NCBI GenBank assembly: GCA_008711295.1
Contig: VUYV01000047.1
Coordinates: 1,470,501 to 1,534,500 of the forward strand
Origin: Anarhynchus alexandrinus
Lineage: Eukaryota; Chordata; Aves; Charadriiformes; Charadriidae
Length of the DNA: 64,000 nucleotides
Direction of reading: 5' to 3'
The translations under genes and the position numbers were made by a program. Shown one piece after another: positions 1-11,240 of this stretch. How positions within the stretch are numbered: position 1 is the first letter of the stretch; the number at the start of each line of letters is the position of its first letter. The notes under the pieces are model-generated. The model saw only the letters and a program-made list of their open reading frames with translations, was not told where the DNA came from and did no database searches.

Positions 1-2087
1 TATCTCCTGGAGCTCAACAAAGAAGAGTGCTCCCAAGCGTACGTGGGCTGCCAACCCCTGGACAGAAAAGAGCAAAATGTATTTCTCAGAAATGAGACCT
101 TGTCGGCTTAAAACCCGTTCTGGCACTGTCTCAGCGAAAGGCACTTCAGAGCAAATGAATTTTATAACGAACTGAGAGAAATGACAAACTGCTGGCACCT
201 CCCATTGGCTCCAAGAGGAGAAACACAACGTGCACGTCTCTCAGCAGGGCAGGGGAAGCCCTCAGGGGACGCTCAGGTTCAGGTTTGATCCTGTATCTTT
301 GCCATCACAAGTGTGACAGTTCAGGTAATGTGGGGCAACGTGTGCTCCCTGGCATTTGTCGGCGCTGAATTCCATCTTGCCTCACAAGCTGGGTCAGGTC
401 CCTCCAGAGTTTAGCTCATCTTGATCAACCTCATTTAACTTACACCCTGCCTCTTTCCCAGATCGCTGCCAGAGGCATTCGGTTACATCAGTTCAGCACA
501 GACCTTTGGTTGTTCGCTCTTCGTTTGCTCTTCGTTTCACACTCACTTCCTCTCTCATCTTTTGGACACCTTTCCTAAGGGGGCAAGGGCCTTTAGAAGA
601 CCAGATCTTGAGGGAATTTGCACTTGGACTACTACCTTAGGTTGTTCACAACCTTGTGTTGCCTTAAGGTGTAATGGAGATGTCACCCTCGGTTTTGAAC
701 CCAAAAAAACCTCAATATTTTATCTTTACTATCAGGCAGAATTCCTCTGCAGTACCAAACTCAGGCAGATCCAAATACAAGCATGCATCTAGGGAGAGAC
801 ACTTCCCCTTGAGCTTCTGGGAAGGCCATCAAATAACAATGGAGCCGAAAAACACCCCAACACCTCTGAAGAGCACCATGCCCAGACAGGGAAATCAGAG
901 TTGTACAAGAAAGAAATCCAGCGTCTAACCTCATCCGGTGTCTTGAGAGCGACGTTTGACCGGAGCAGAACGTTCAAACCTACGAGGTCCCTTCCAAAAC
1001 ACAAAGGGAACGTTAGACGGTGCGATGTGCATGGTCACCCCCTCCATTCAGCCTGCCTGGCCTCTCTCAGCAGCTCCTCATCCTCATGGAGTTGTGCTTC
1101 AGGGCGCCTGAGAACTTGCAGGAACCCAGACTCAATGTCAGTGGTGGAGAAATAGGCTCAAGTGACCTTCTGATGGGACTGCACTGCATAGTGTGCTTAT
1201 TTTGCAATGGGCTTGGATTCCCTTTCTGTGATTCAGGTCTTTGCTCACGCACTGGGAACTATATCCCAGTGCAGCTGATCTGCTGGTGGACTTCAGCTCA
1301 TGAGTAAACGCATCCAGGAAGTGCCTCCAGGGTACAGGGAGGTACCACGGTGGCAGAAAGCTGGAAGAAGAGAGCCTACACCCACACGTCCTCCATCTCC
1401 TCCCATTTGCACGGCTGCCAGCAGACATCCCCAAGGGCAACCATGCCTACAGGGGCTGCACACCTCCTTTGGCAAGACACCATGGAAGCATCTGCAAACA
1501 CAAGCCAGTCTGGCGTATGCAGGCTGCTCCTGAGCCCATGGAGCAGAGATAAGGAACTGGTGGTCAACCGCAGAGGAAGCCAACAGATCTCCACAGCACA
1601 GCCACCCTATGGCCAGCCACAAGTGTGTCTTCTGTCCTCCTGGGGAACAAGCGTGCTGGTCTAACTTGGAGAGCTCTCGTTGACTGAGGAGGCACCGCTT
1701 ACTGGGCGGAGACCCCTGCCACGTTCTAGCACCCACAGTCCACCTCCTTTACTGGATCTCCTTCTTCCCATAATTCAAGGGCAAAATACAAGCCTTCCAT
1801 CTGTTCTAAGTTTCCTTTCCAAAATCTCTCTTGGTCTGACTGTTCTTCCACTTCAAAGTCTGCAAGAGACTCAAACATTTCTACACTTCCAGCCAGTCTG
1901 AAACCAAACTAATCTGATTCTGGACAACTTCTTAAATGTGACATCCTCTTCTAGGATATAGCCCAGTTTTACTGCCTCTCATAGAAACCTGAATGAGCCC
2001 ACTGACTATAACCGTGGCTGTGGGTTAACCAAGCTCAAACACCCCACAAAAAGCAAGGAGAACCCCAAAACACCTGAGAGCAAATAC
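1..2087. other. TXNDC16 intron, left edge
   Basis: This stretch follows TXNDC16 coding exon 8 (minus strand). I see no further TXNDC16 exon, no CR1 homology and no convincing open frame. It is interpreted as intron. Confidence 0.6.
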
Positions 2088-2254
2088 CTGGACAAAAGGG
2101 CAACTCCTGCTTTCCCCAAGAGCTGCCAGGCCACAAACTCTGCTGTCCTCCTGTCAGCCTCGTAGGTCTCTTTCTGGCTGAGGATGAACACAAGTGGTAG
2201 CCCAAGCTGCAAGTGAACGGTGGAAACCTTCTCTGGGTCCTCAGAAACCTCCGT
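2088..2254 (-). CDS. TXNDC16: TXNDC16 coding exon 8
   Basis: This 167-nt exon encodes residues 261-315. It begins [20 protein letters not shown] and continues through [20 protein letters not shown], one of the most conserved stretches of the protein. Acceptor CTCCAG, donor CCAG|GTATTT; the frame continues beyond the left edge. Confidence 0.93.
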
Positions 2255-5200
2255 CTGGAGAATAGACATGGTTATACTGCAGCGTATCCCCACACTGTTG
2301 AAGATGCCTCAGCTCTTCTCCTGCACAGCCCAAGCCGCCATGTGTTCCACAGCCACCAAAATAACAATACCCTTGAGAAAAAGCCTCCAACCCCGATTCT
2401 AAAACATCCATCAAAGCAGAACCCACACAACCCCGGTTAAACTGTTCCAACCTGTCATGACCCTCCCTGTTAAAAACCTGGGCTTTATCATGCACGTTCT
2501 TTGTCACTTAGCAACTCCAGATGTCAAATCCCCATTAATTTTTATTTACTTGGCATCCATTCCCCAGAGCAGTTTGAAAACCCCGGCCGCAACACGCAGG
2601 AGCTGGCATCCTCTCCCTTCCTGCCTTGGACATGCTGCTTCATGACAGCACGGAGCTGCTTAACGAAGCGCCTTCCCTCCATGGGCCTAACCCAGGAGGC
2701 CGGGTGAAGGAGGCACTTCCCAGCTCATCTACCCATCCTTTCAGCTGGGCAGAGATGTCACCAGTGTGAACTGGAGGCCTGCTGAAGTTCACTGCCTGAT
2801 GCGAAGAGAAGATAGGATGGAGCTTCCTATCTCTTGTGCTCACCAAGGCATGAATCACCGATATCCATCTCCCCAGAGTGCTGAGACTCATGTGGGGGGC
2901 CTAAAGGAGCAGCTAAGGACTTTGGGTTTGTCTAATTTGGAGAAAAGGAGGCTGAGGGGCCACCTCATTGCTCTCCACAGCTCCCTGAAGAGGGGACGTG
3001 GAGAAGGAGGTGCTGAGCTCTCCTCCCGGAGATCCAGATGACAAGACGTGTGGGAATGGTCCAAAGCTGCACCAGGAGAGGCTTAGATTGGACATTAGGA
3101 AGCATCTTTACCAAGAGGGTGGTCAAAAACTGGAACAGGCTTGCTAGAGAGGTGGACAATGCTCCAAGCCCATCAGTGTTCAAGAGACATTTGGACTATG
3201 CCCTTAATAATTTAGTTTAGCTTTTGGTCAGCCCTGAAGTGGTCAGGCAGTTGGACTAGATGTCTCCTGTAGGTCCCTTCCAACTGAACTATGCTATGCT
3301 ATGCCATACATCCCAGTGAAGTCCAAGGGCCACCTCCACCCTGTTCCCACTCATGGTGCTTACAGACAACTAGAGGAGCACACATGGGTGCCAGGACTCC
3401 TTGGAAAGGTCTAAGCAAGCTGAGCAGTGCAATGGAGTGTCACTCCTGTCCAGCCCCATACCTGTTCCTTGCTTGGACCCAACCTGGGAGTTTTGCCATT
3501 AACTTCACAGGGAAGGGACAGATTCTCACGCTCAGCCTTGCCCTCTGCTCACACCTCCCTCATCCTCACATCCACCCCGACTGCTCTCCTGCCCACAGCC
3601 CAAGTGGCTCCTCTTGCCCAGTCATACCACCAGCGGAGCCCCCATGAGCTTGAGGTGCCTGTGGATGTTGAGCATCGTCAGAGCCTGCCCCATGGCTGTC
3701 CTCCTGCAGGGCTGCGTCAGGTCCGTGGCCCGCTGGCAGTGGCAGAACAACAGCCGAGCAGATGACACATCAGGCTCATCATTGCTGCGAGAGAAAACAC
3801 AAACCCCGTGGTGAGCTAGGCATCTACCATAGGGTTTTAATACGCCCTGACAGAATGGCCATGTTTGCTGACATCTTTTACACAGCAGATGATCCTCAAG
3901 TTCAGGGTCTGGCAGGCTTGTGGGATGTCTTCAAGAGCCCCACCACTCACAGGTACAACTGTGTCCAGGCGCTTTTCAGAATTGTGCTGGACATCTAATA
4001 AAAACCCTGACTCACTGGGTGTAAAGGACTTCAACCCCAGAATATTTGGCTCAAGGACACAAATTAAGCTTTTTTCAGTGGGACCAGCCATGCCACTCCA
4101 GTGGAGATCCTGGCAGGAGGACAGCTGAAGTGCAGCTTTGTTCATGTCTTTTACCTCACTGATGACATCTTACAGACTGTATAAGGAATATTCCACCTTT
4201 TGAACAGTGTTGGTTTTGGCTGCCCCAAAGGAAGCAGTGAGATCGAGTTCCCTGGATGGATTCCTGGTTGGTGATTCCTGCTCTGGTGTTAGCCTGCAGG
4301 TCAGCTTTAGGAGGTCCCATTTCTTTCCTTACGCACCCATTCCCCACCTCTAAAATAGGGATCACCTTTTTGTAAAGGGTTTTAAGATCTCTCTGTGGAA
4401 GAGCAGGACGAGTATTAAGACCCCAAAGCCTTCCGCCCCGGTTGGCTGAAAGCTATTCCTGTTGGTGAAGCTACCACCATTTCATCAGCTAAGGAGATGG
4501 CCTGCCGGTGTCCTCTTTGCTTTAACGAGAATCAAGCCAATTCCTGTCCAAATGACAACCGTGCCATCTAGTGGCAACCACAAAATGTTATCCGTGATCA
4601 CAGTCCTGCAAGGATGGGAATGGCATCTCGGGAAAGGACCGCTTTGGTGCTTGTCCTGGTGTCACCCGTGAAAGCAGGCACATCGTTGGATAAAAGGCTT
4701 TGCTGAAGATGCAACATGCTATGTGGTGTTCCCACCTTCCTCCCCCTCAGTTCCCTGACTGCAGTAGGTCACAGCAGCAGTGAGTCTTGTGGAAGGATCT
4801 GCCCTTCTAATGAAGCTCCTCCCGTGTGGGAAGGGGATGGCCCGAGCTGGCCGGCTCCAGGGAAGCCATAGGGTGGCAAATCCCAAATACAACGCTCCAG
4901 GGAGCAGTGTCTCATGCAGCCGAAACTGCAGAAGTCACTGCTGCCAGAAGCTGCTGAGATGAAAAGTAAAAATGTGTTTAAAAAATTCTGGTGGCTGTTA
5001 ACGCCGTGACACAGGTTCAGCACCCATCTCTGAGAGTCCTGAAACCTCTGACGGGCAGAAGATGGGAGGCTGCAGGCAACATACATCCATACCCTTGGTA
5101 AGCACCTATGGGCGCTTCAGAGGTCAGATACGGAGCGGGGTGGCCTCTGCGCTGACCCACTATAGCAGTTCTTACCCTTCTCAGCTGGCCAGACTTGCTC

Positions 5201-8200
5201 ACCAATGCACAAGTGTACGGGAGCACCCAGCCAAACTGGTTTCAGAGCACAATCGGTGAGATGCAGGGAGTTGTCATCCCACTCAGCTCCATCTCTGCCT
5301 TGCCTTGTCTATGCAGACATAACTTGGGGGGAGCTGCAAAACAGCTCAGCCCGGGGTTATCTCAAGATTGCATATAAGAACTGAAACCAAATGGCCCTTA
5401 ACAAACAAAATGCCCCGAGTCCCATCCCATCACTATTCCCGTGACTTGGAGCACTGGACATCACAAATTGGCAACAGAGACTGAGCTATCCCACCACCGG
5501 AGGTAAATATCCCAGATAGTGTAATCCACTCAGGCATAATCCTGCACCCTCACAGAATCAGGAAATATAAACCGCAAGGTTTGGGGAGAAAAATGGGGAA
5601 TCTTCCAACGATACAGCTGGCCTGGAGGAGATCCGTGTTCCCCCTGTCCAGGACGCTGTACAGGGTAACTTCCCAGGGATTGAGCAACCTTACCAGAGAG
5701 AGAGGGTAAGTGACTAAGAAACATACGTAGGGGATATGGCATGCTATTAAGTTTGTGATTGGTGCACTCTTTTAAGATATTAATATCTGGTGTGCTTGTG
5801 GTTTCTGTTGTTACTTGTCGGGATCATTTGTAGGTTGCAATAGTGTATCCCGCTAATTTCTTTTAAACTGCAATAGTGTAATCGCCATTGTACACATAGA
5901 ACTTGCAATAGTGACGTACTGGACCTGTGAGGGAAGTCCAAATAAATTGTTAATTTGAACCTCTCAGTGAAGTCCTTTTTCCCATTTCGTCACAACAAGG
6001 CTGAGTGTTTTGAACCTATAACGTCAGCTATATCAGCCCCCCTACCCCCGAAAACCCACGGCTGAGGCTGGATCAGTCAGCGATGGGAAGGAGACAGAGG
6101 GCTCTTCTCCTATAAAATCCCATTAAATGAACAGTCCCACTGGCATGGCTAGTCCAAGTCCAGGAACATCAGCAGCAGCTGGTTTTGGAAAAGCAAAACA
6201 GATCTGACTGTCCACCCTTGGCATAATATCCTAATACCATCCCAGATTTCACCCGGGAATCTGAGAAACCGAGAGCAGAGCAAACAGTGCAGGGGAGCAG
6301 CTCTACCCGCGGGGGGTGTGTGTGTCTTTGGACATACCCAGTGTCTTTCAGCAGCGTTGCCTCAGTTGTCAGAACGAACTGGTGGACAGTCCCATAGACA
6401 AAAGCCGCCTCCATCACGGCTCTGTGCTCTGGAAAGAGAAAGGCAGGACAACCTCATCCCAGCTCCCTCCAGATCTCCCTCTTCCTCCTTCCCAGTTGCA
6501 AACTGGGAAGCTTTCGGAAACTCTCGGTAAAAAGTCACGGCTGTCTGAAGACACACTATGGAGGTAACCGAGTAACTGGAGCTGAACCCGGTTGCTGACA
6601 CCCAGTAAACCCACAGGCGGTGGAAGTGAACCCATTCTGCTGCACAACCAGAGATCTGCCAATGGGTTGGTTTATTTATTTAGTAAGACAGCAACTGCTC
6701 ATTTGCTTTCCCTCCCAAGTCCGTCTCTGAAAGTCTGTGCGCTCCCAGCAAAACTTTCCTGGTGCACCTGATCCCTTTGGAAACCCGGCGAGACAGACAG
6801 AGGCGCAGAACTTGTGTCTAGGTGGCCCTTTCGGGTTTCCTCGATCCTCCGTTTGCAGGATTTGGGGTCAGAAACCCCTCTCCCTCCCACCTTAGTAAAA
6901 AAGGCACTGGGAAGAGAGCAAAGATGAAAAGCTGAGTGTTCATACCTGCTGTCCCAGTAGCCGGTACATAAGCAAAGACCATGTTTGTCCTCCCTTTCAG
7001 TGCATTTTCAATGTTCTGAAGATCTGCCAGTGTTTCAACGTATTTAACTTCATTAAAGAGCAGGGCACTGAGGAGTCAGGGAAAAACTCATTAGCAACCG
7101 TTTTCTTTTAAGAGCGAATTTGCAGCCACATAACCGTGATGGGGAAAAAAAAAAAAAGGTAAAATTCCGGCTTCTTGCCGGCGGATTGAAGATTCACAGC
7201 CAAATACGGCTGCCCAGATGTGTGCCGGTGAGTCATCTCAAGGACATCGATTTAACAGAGTCAAACCAACCCAAAAAGAGAAGCCACCTTCTCCTTGGCT
7301 GCGAGCAGCCTCTGGAGTGCACAGGGTTTGTACTTATGCAAAAACTTTACATCAACAAGCGAAAAAGGAAAGTAAATTATTTCACAGAGATGCATCTGGT
7401 CTGTACTTACAACAAAACGTTAGCAACGATGGAGTTCACGTCAAACAAGGCATCGGTGGGGAACTCTCTGATCAGCGTGTTACCTCTGGGGAGGAAAGAA
7501 AGAGCATCACCAAAGAAACTAGGAAAGATTAGCTACGCTTACTTAACTCATTTGCACTCCGCTGAATATCTCCAGGTATCTGCTGGAAAGAAAATGTCAG
7601 GATTGAATTTGGGTATTTCACAGGACCAGGGGTCCCAGGCAACACCGTTTTAGTGACGTCACCTCTGTCACTGCTGTTTCATTCAGCTCCTGGGGACTGC
7701 TGACGAGAGACACAGACTGACAGAAGGTCTCTATATACCATGCATCACCCTGTAGACCCTCACCACTAGTGGAAGTGTTTCTGTGGGTCATGTACAACAG
7801 GCAACGAGACCTGAGCTGGAGAAGCTTCCAGCTGACAACCCATGGAGAGACCAAGAGCTAAACCCTCACACCCGGGGCAGACGAGCTAACCACGCCAACA
7901 GGAGGAGCACCAAAGAGTGTTTCTTTCTAGGACTACACCGAAAACCCAACGGTCTGAGTGTAACTCTGGAGGACCTGGTGATGGGAAGCCACAAGGACAG
8001 AAGAACACTGATGGAGGATTTCTCTCCCGGTTTCATGTAGCAGCAGAGCCCTCTGCTGCCCAAAGGAACACGGGGCAGGATGGGAGGTTTCCCACCGAGG
8101 ACAAAGCATCTACTTTCCCCGTGGTGGACCTTTCAGGCGTCCTTTTCACCCAACTCTTGATGTCACTGCTGTCCTCACGGCTCCTCTCTTCCTACGCAGC

Positions 8201-11197
8201 CGTCTCTGATCGCTGACAGTGTTTCCCCCAAACGCTTGCACTGGGAAGGAATCACAGTGCGGTGCCCAGAACCCCCCCCCCTCACCTGAACAGGTACGCT
8301 TTCCTTACTGCATTTTCTTTTCCACAGTATCTTGAGACATCCTCTTTGGGACAATTAACCTAGACATGGAAACGATGTAATTAGACATTCAGCTCCACAA
8401 ATGACTACGAACATACAGCGCTACAGCTTTCTTCCCCTCACGAGTGTAAATACAGCCTTTCCAAACCTGCTGGGAGAGAAAAAATACAATAAGATGGAGT
8501 CCAGAGCTGGGGACTGGAGTTTGTACTTCAATTCTCCAGCTCAGCCTGCCCTAAATTGGGTCAGATGGGATCAAGAGATCTTATGATCTGCCCAGCATAT
8601 TCAAAGTGACAGATCGCCGTTTCCTTATTAACCTCAGCCTGTACCTGGAGGAAATTAAATACATACACGCGCATATATAAGCACTTCTTATAATCTAATT
8701 ACACTTGCCTGAATTTGTGTTTCCCTCACCTAAATCTGCACGAGACTTCAGCTAAAAAAACCCTTTATATTAAATATTTATTGCACCAAATTGAAAAGAA
8801 GTGAAGCGACACCGTCCATCGCTCCTCGTAGTTTGAGCTGGCCGGCGGGGAGCGGTGGAGGGAGTCGGGCAAGTCCCACCTTCTGCGTGAGACGAAGGGG
8901 CTGATGCCCCCCTGGGCAGCACGCTGGGGATGGTACTCTCCCTTCTGCCGTGCCCGTGGGTACGCGGCAACGACCAGACATCTCCATGCACCCCATGCAG
9001 CTCCTGGGAGGCCAGATTCAATCAGCCAAGCCTGGTACACGGGGGTTGCCCAGGGAGGAGACCAAATCTGCAGGGAAGATGTGAGTAGCCGAATGTCCCC
9101 TAAACCCAAAATGCACAGGTTCGTCTACTGAGACTGGGCTGGGAGGTCAGGAGCAGCTCAGGGCTGTCCCTGCCTGACCCACAGCTCTGCCAGTCCTCTG
9201 CTTGGCTGTGTTTGGAGACACAGGCACAACCACTGAGCCTCGCTGAGACACAGGGACCTGCCCGTGTCCCGCAGGCAGAAGGTGTGACACAGCCCACAAG
9301 CAGTAGATGTAAGGCCAGGGCAAGGGATAAAATGGGATGCCCTGCTCAGCCAACTTCTGCTTTCTTGTGGGATCCCACGAGGTGGGTTGAGAGAAGCTCT
9401 GGCCACCCCGCAGGAAGCCCTGCAGAAATAACCTGCAGAAATAGCCTGTCCCGCTCCTCGTCCCCGTTTACCTTCACCACCGAAATGCCATAGTCCTGAA
9501 GGGCCTCGGCCGAGTTCTCAATCTGCTCCAAGAAAGGCTGGGCACCAGGAGAAACTGAAACATAAAAAAAAAAAAAAACGCTGGTTTCCATCCTTTCCCC
9601 TTATGGATGAGGTGGATGGATGAGAGTACCTTCAGGCCAAGCACTGCCTGTGCTCTGGCATGGCGACAGCATGCTCAGGTCCCCATGCAAACACCCCTGG
9701 GACATCCAAGCAGACCTTAGTCCACAACACAGTCTTGCTCTTACTTAAAAAGTAATGTATTTCCTGAAACAAAACTAACTCTGGCCAACAACACAAATGC
9801 CCACAGACTCCCCACCTTCCATTCTAACACACTCAACGGTGACGTGGGAGCTGTGTTGGTGTCTCAGCCCATGCTGATGTCTCTGGGAAACCATACCTGG
9901 GGGTCATAAAGGAGCAGAACAACAAAGGTAAGGCCAAAGATCTGGACAGGCTGGAGAGGTGGGCCCAAGCCAACCTCATGCAGTTCAACAAGGCCAAGTG
10001 CAAGGTCCTACNNNNNNNNNNNNNNNNNNNNNNNNNNNNNNNNNNNNNNNNNNNNNNNNNNNNNNNNNNNNNNNNNNNNNNNNNNNNNNNNNNNNNNNNN
10101 NNNNNNNNNNNNNNNNNNNNNNNNNNNNNNNNNNNNNNNNNNNNNNNNNNNNNNNNNNNNNNNNNNNNNNNNNNNNNNNNNNNNNNNNNNNNNNNNNNNN
10201 NNNNNNNNNNNNNNNNNNNNNNNNNNNNNNNNNNNNNNNNNNNNNNNNNNNNNNNNNNNNNNNNNNNNNNNNNNNNNNNNNNNNNNNNNNNNNNNNNNNN
10301 NNNNNNNNNNNNNNNNNNNNNNNNNNNNNNNNNNNNNNNNNNNNNNNNNNNNNNNNNNNNNNNNNNNNNNNNNNNNNNNNNNNNNNNNNNNNNNNNNNNN
10401 NNNNNNNNNNNNNNNNNNNNNNNNNNNNNNNNNNNNNNNNNNNNNNNCAGGTTGCCCAGAGAGGTTGTTGAGGCCCCATCCCTGGAGGTGTTCAAGGCCA
10501 GGCTGGACGTGGCCTTGGGCAGCCTGGTCTGGTGGGAGGTGTCCCTGCCTATGGCAGGGGGGTTGGAACTCGATGATCTTCGAGGTCATTTCCAACCTAA
10601 ACCATTCTATGATTCTAATTCTTGGCAGCCCTTAGTTCCCCTGCATGCAAGGGATCCCCCCTTACCTGGGAGGTACCCGGGAAAAGACACCCAGCCCCTT
10701 TGAGGGGACAACTCCTCAGGAGGCTGGGGTTTCTCTTCCATGGTACCTCCAGAAAAGAATCCAGGAAATGAATGAAGAGGTTTGAAGGAGCGTGCCTGGG
10801 GACGCAGCCAGGAAAGATCCCACCCCAAGAGGTCTCTGCCCGTCAGGAGGGCTGTGCAAACTCAGATTTACCAGCTGAGCTCGACCAGCTCTTCGAAAAC
10901 CGCTTTGGGTTTAAAAATCTCAGGAATCGCCTCTTCATTTTCCCACTTTGACACGCACCCTCACAGGAGCCTTTGCTGAAAACCCAGGCTGGTGTAAACG
11001 CACACTGTTAAATACATACCATTAGGGCTGAAATAAGCCAGGGATGCTCTGCCGGCTTGCAGGCTACTGAAATACTCCTGGGGGCTCAGCTCCTGAAGCA
11101 GCCCCGCGCTTCCCCGCGTTGGCATGGAGGAAGCACAGAAGAGCAGGAAAGAGAAGGAAGAAACCCATCTGCCCTTTGGGGCTGACATGGCTGTCAT
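2088..11197 (-). CDS. TXNDC16: TXNDC16 (ERp90), 5' part of coding region, partial gene
   Basis: Thioredoxin domain-containing protein 16, an ER-lumenal glycoprotein with several thioredoxin-like domains. Eight coding exons join in frame on the minus strand: 11020-11197, 9472-9554, 8286-8359, 7411-7485, 6946-7067, 6338-6428, 3628-3784 and 2088-2254. Every junction has an AG acceptor, a GT donor and a compatible phase. They encode about 315 of the roughly 820 residues usual for the family; the rest lies beyond the left edge. Recognisable blocks are [19 protein letters not shown] (near residue 38), [12 protein letters not shown] (near 79), AAFVYGT (near 186), and [14 protein letters not shown] followed by [10 protein letters not shown] (near 270-295). 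The N-terminus has a hydrophobic signal sequence. The gene stands head-to-head with GPR137C, as in other vertebrates. I found no coding exon in 1-2087, so the window starts inside an intron. Identity is secure from sequence and synteny; the 5' UTR is not resolved. Confidence 0.93.
2255..3627. other. TXNDC16 intron 7 with one CR1 fragment
   Basis: Non-coding intron between coding exons 8 and 7. Apart from the CR1 fragment at about 2915-3305 nothing is recognised. Confidence 0.7.
2915..3305 (+). repeat. CR1 LINE 3' fragment
   Basis: About 390 bases of CR1 3' end in plus orientation. It reads from a segment resembling a TTTGGGTTTGTCTAATTTGGAG block through the CTGGAACAGGCTTGCTAGAG and TTGGACTAGATG blocks to the terminal CCCTTCCAACTGAACTATGC. 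Its GCCCTTAATAATTTAGTTTAG and GGTCAGCCCTGAAGTGGTC segments are shared with the fragment near 51.4 kb, so the two probably belong to one CR1 subfamily. Confidence 0.85.
3628..3784 (-). CDS. TXNDC16: TXNDC16 coding exon 7
   Basis: This 157-nt exon encodes residues 208-260. It contains [17 protein letters not shown] and the conserved [14 protein letters not shown]. Two GT donors lie 3 nt apart (CTG|GTG|GTATGA). Using the second gives PLV before TEVSEDP of the next exon, the better match to the family; using the first would drop one valine. Confidence 0.9.
3785..6337. other. TXNDC16 intron 6
   Basis: A 2.5 kb intron between coding exons 7 and 6. It contains an LTR-like segment at about 5560-5996. 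The remainder shows no recognised repeat or exon. Confidence 0.65.
5560..5996 (+). repeat. Possible solitary LTR of an endogenous retrovirus
   Basis: The 3' half looks like an LTR. Three copies of GCAATAGTG occur at 5837, 5870 and 5905, spaced about 34 bases, as repeats in a U3 often are. They are followed by an AATAAA at about 5941 and a short pyrimidine-rich tail ending GTCACAACA (5988-5996), ending in CA as LTRs do. The 5' boundary is not visible and I see no adjacent gag, pol or env reading frame. It could equally be unrelated AT-rich sequence. Confidence 0.3.
6338..6428 (-). CDS. TXNDC16: TXNDC16 coding exon 6
   Basis: This 91-nt exon encodes residues 178-207, with the highly conserved [18 protein letters not shown] block. 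Acceptor TTCCAG, donor GG|GTATGT. The intron 5 bases are unremarkable. Confidence 0.93.
6429..6945. other. TXNDC16 intron 5
   Basis: About 0.5 kb of non-coding sequence with nothing recognised. Confidence 0.7.
6946..7067 (-). CDS. TXNDC16: TXNDC16 coding exon 5
   Basis: This 122-nt exon encodes residues 137-177: [20 protein letters not shown] and then a beta-strand reading NMVFAYV. Acceptor CCTCAG, donor GCAG|GTATGA. Confidence 0.92.
7068..7410. other. TXNDC16 intron 4
   Basis: About 0.34 kb of non-coding sequence, including an A-rich run at about 7145-7158. Nothing else recognised. Confidence 0.7.
7411..7485 (-). CDS. TXNDC16: TXNDC16 coding exon 4
   Basis: This 75-nt exon encodes residues 112-136. 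It contains [19 protein letters not shown], the conserved end of the first thioredoxin-like domain. Acceptor CCCCAG, donor TT|GTAAGT. Confidence 0.92.
7486..8285. other. TXNDC16 intron 3
   Basis: Non-coding, about 0.8 kb. No repeat recognised. Confidence 0.7.
8286..8359 (-). CDS. TXNDC16: TXNDC16 coding exon 3
   Basis: This 74-nt exon encodes residues 88-111 plus two bases. It starts [15 protein letters not shown], matching the conserved segment of the family, and ends AYLF. Acceptor GTCTAG, donor TTCAG|GTGAGG. Confidence 0.92.
8765..9067 (-). CDS. Possible alternative 3'-terminal exon of TXNDC16
   Basis: This lies inside the intron between TXNDC16 coding exons 2 and 3. A good acceptor (TTCCCTGCAG) would splice in phase 0 to exon 2. 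The frame then stays open for 100 codons and ends in TAA at 8765-8767, overlapping the tail of an AATAAA signal at 8777-8782. A T-rich stretch follows on the minus strand. The predicted tail has no recognised domain. If used, it would give a secreted protein of about 187 residues with a truncated first thioredoxin domain. An open frame of this size can arise by chance in GC-rich intron sequence. Confidence 0.25.
   Translation of the reverse strand: MWSPPWATPVYQAWLIESGLPGAAWGAWRCLVVAAYPRARQKGEYHPQRAAQGGISPFVSRRRWDLPDSLHRSPPASSNYEERWTVSLHFFSIWCNKYLI
9472..9554 (-). CDS. TXNDC16: TXNDC16 coding exon 2
   Basis: This 83-nt exon encodes residues 60-87 and ends in phase 0. It carries the conserved [10 protein letters not shown] strand-helix of the thioredoxin fold. 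Its acceptor follows a long T-rich tract (minus strand) and its donor is AAG|GTAAAC. Confidence 0.92.
9930..10618 (+). repeat. CR1 LINE fragment interrupted by an assembly gap
   Basis: The left part (to 10011) encodes the end of the CR1 reverse transcriptase frame, reading [20 protein letters not shown]. The right part (10448-10618) is the CR1 3' end, running from CAGGTTGCCCAGAGAGG to CCATTCTATGATTCT. Both parts are in plus orientation, and the 436 undetermined bases fall between them. It is the only fragment here reaching into the CR1 ORF2. It sits in TXNDC16 intron 1. Confidence 0.88.
10012..10447. other. Assembly gap (436 N)
   Basis: A run of undetermined bases lying wholly inside a CR1 element. 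Reading frames spanning it are artefacts. Confidence 0.99.
11020..11197 (-). CDS. TXNDC16: TXNDC16 coding exon 1 (signal peptide)
   Basis: This exon encodes residues 1-59. A basic stretch is followed by a hydrophobic core ([11 protein letters not shown]), which reads as an ER signal peptide, then the conserved [12 protein letters not shown] start of the first thioredoxin-like domain. The donor is AATG|GTATGT. An acceptor-like CTCTAG lies only 3 nt before the ATG (exon edge about 11200), so a separate non-coding first exon further upstream is likely. A second in-frame ATG lies three codons downstream. Confidence 0.9.
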
Positions 11198-11240
11198 CAG
11201 CTAGAGGCACGGGAGAGTCGCAACTGGGGAAAAAAGCAAA

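Noticed and set aside
7120..7653. A 177-codon plus-strand frame across TXNDC16 exon 4
   Set aside because: It is antisense to a confirmed exon and continues into intron; a shadow frame.
9833..10703. Several long frames spanning the N gap
   Set aside because: They are open only because undetermined bases cannot contain stops. The flanks are CR1.
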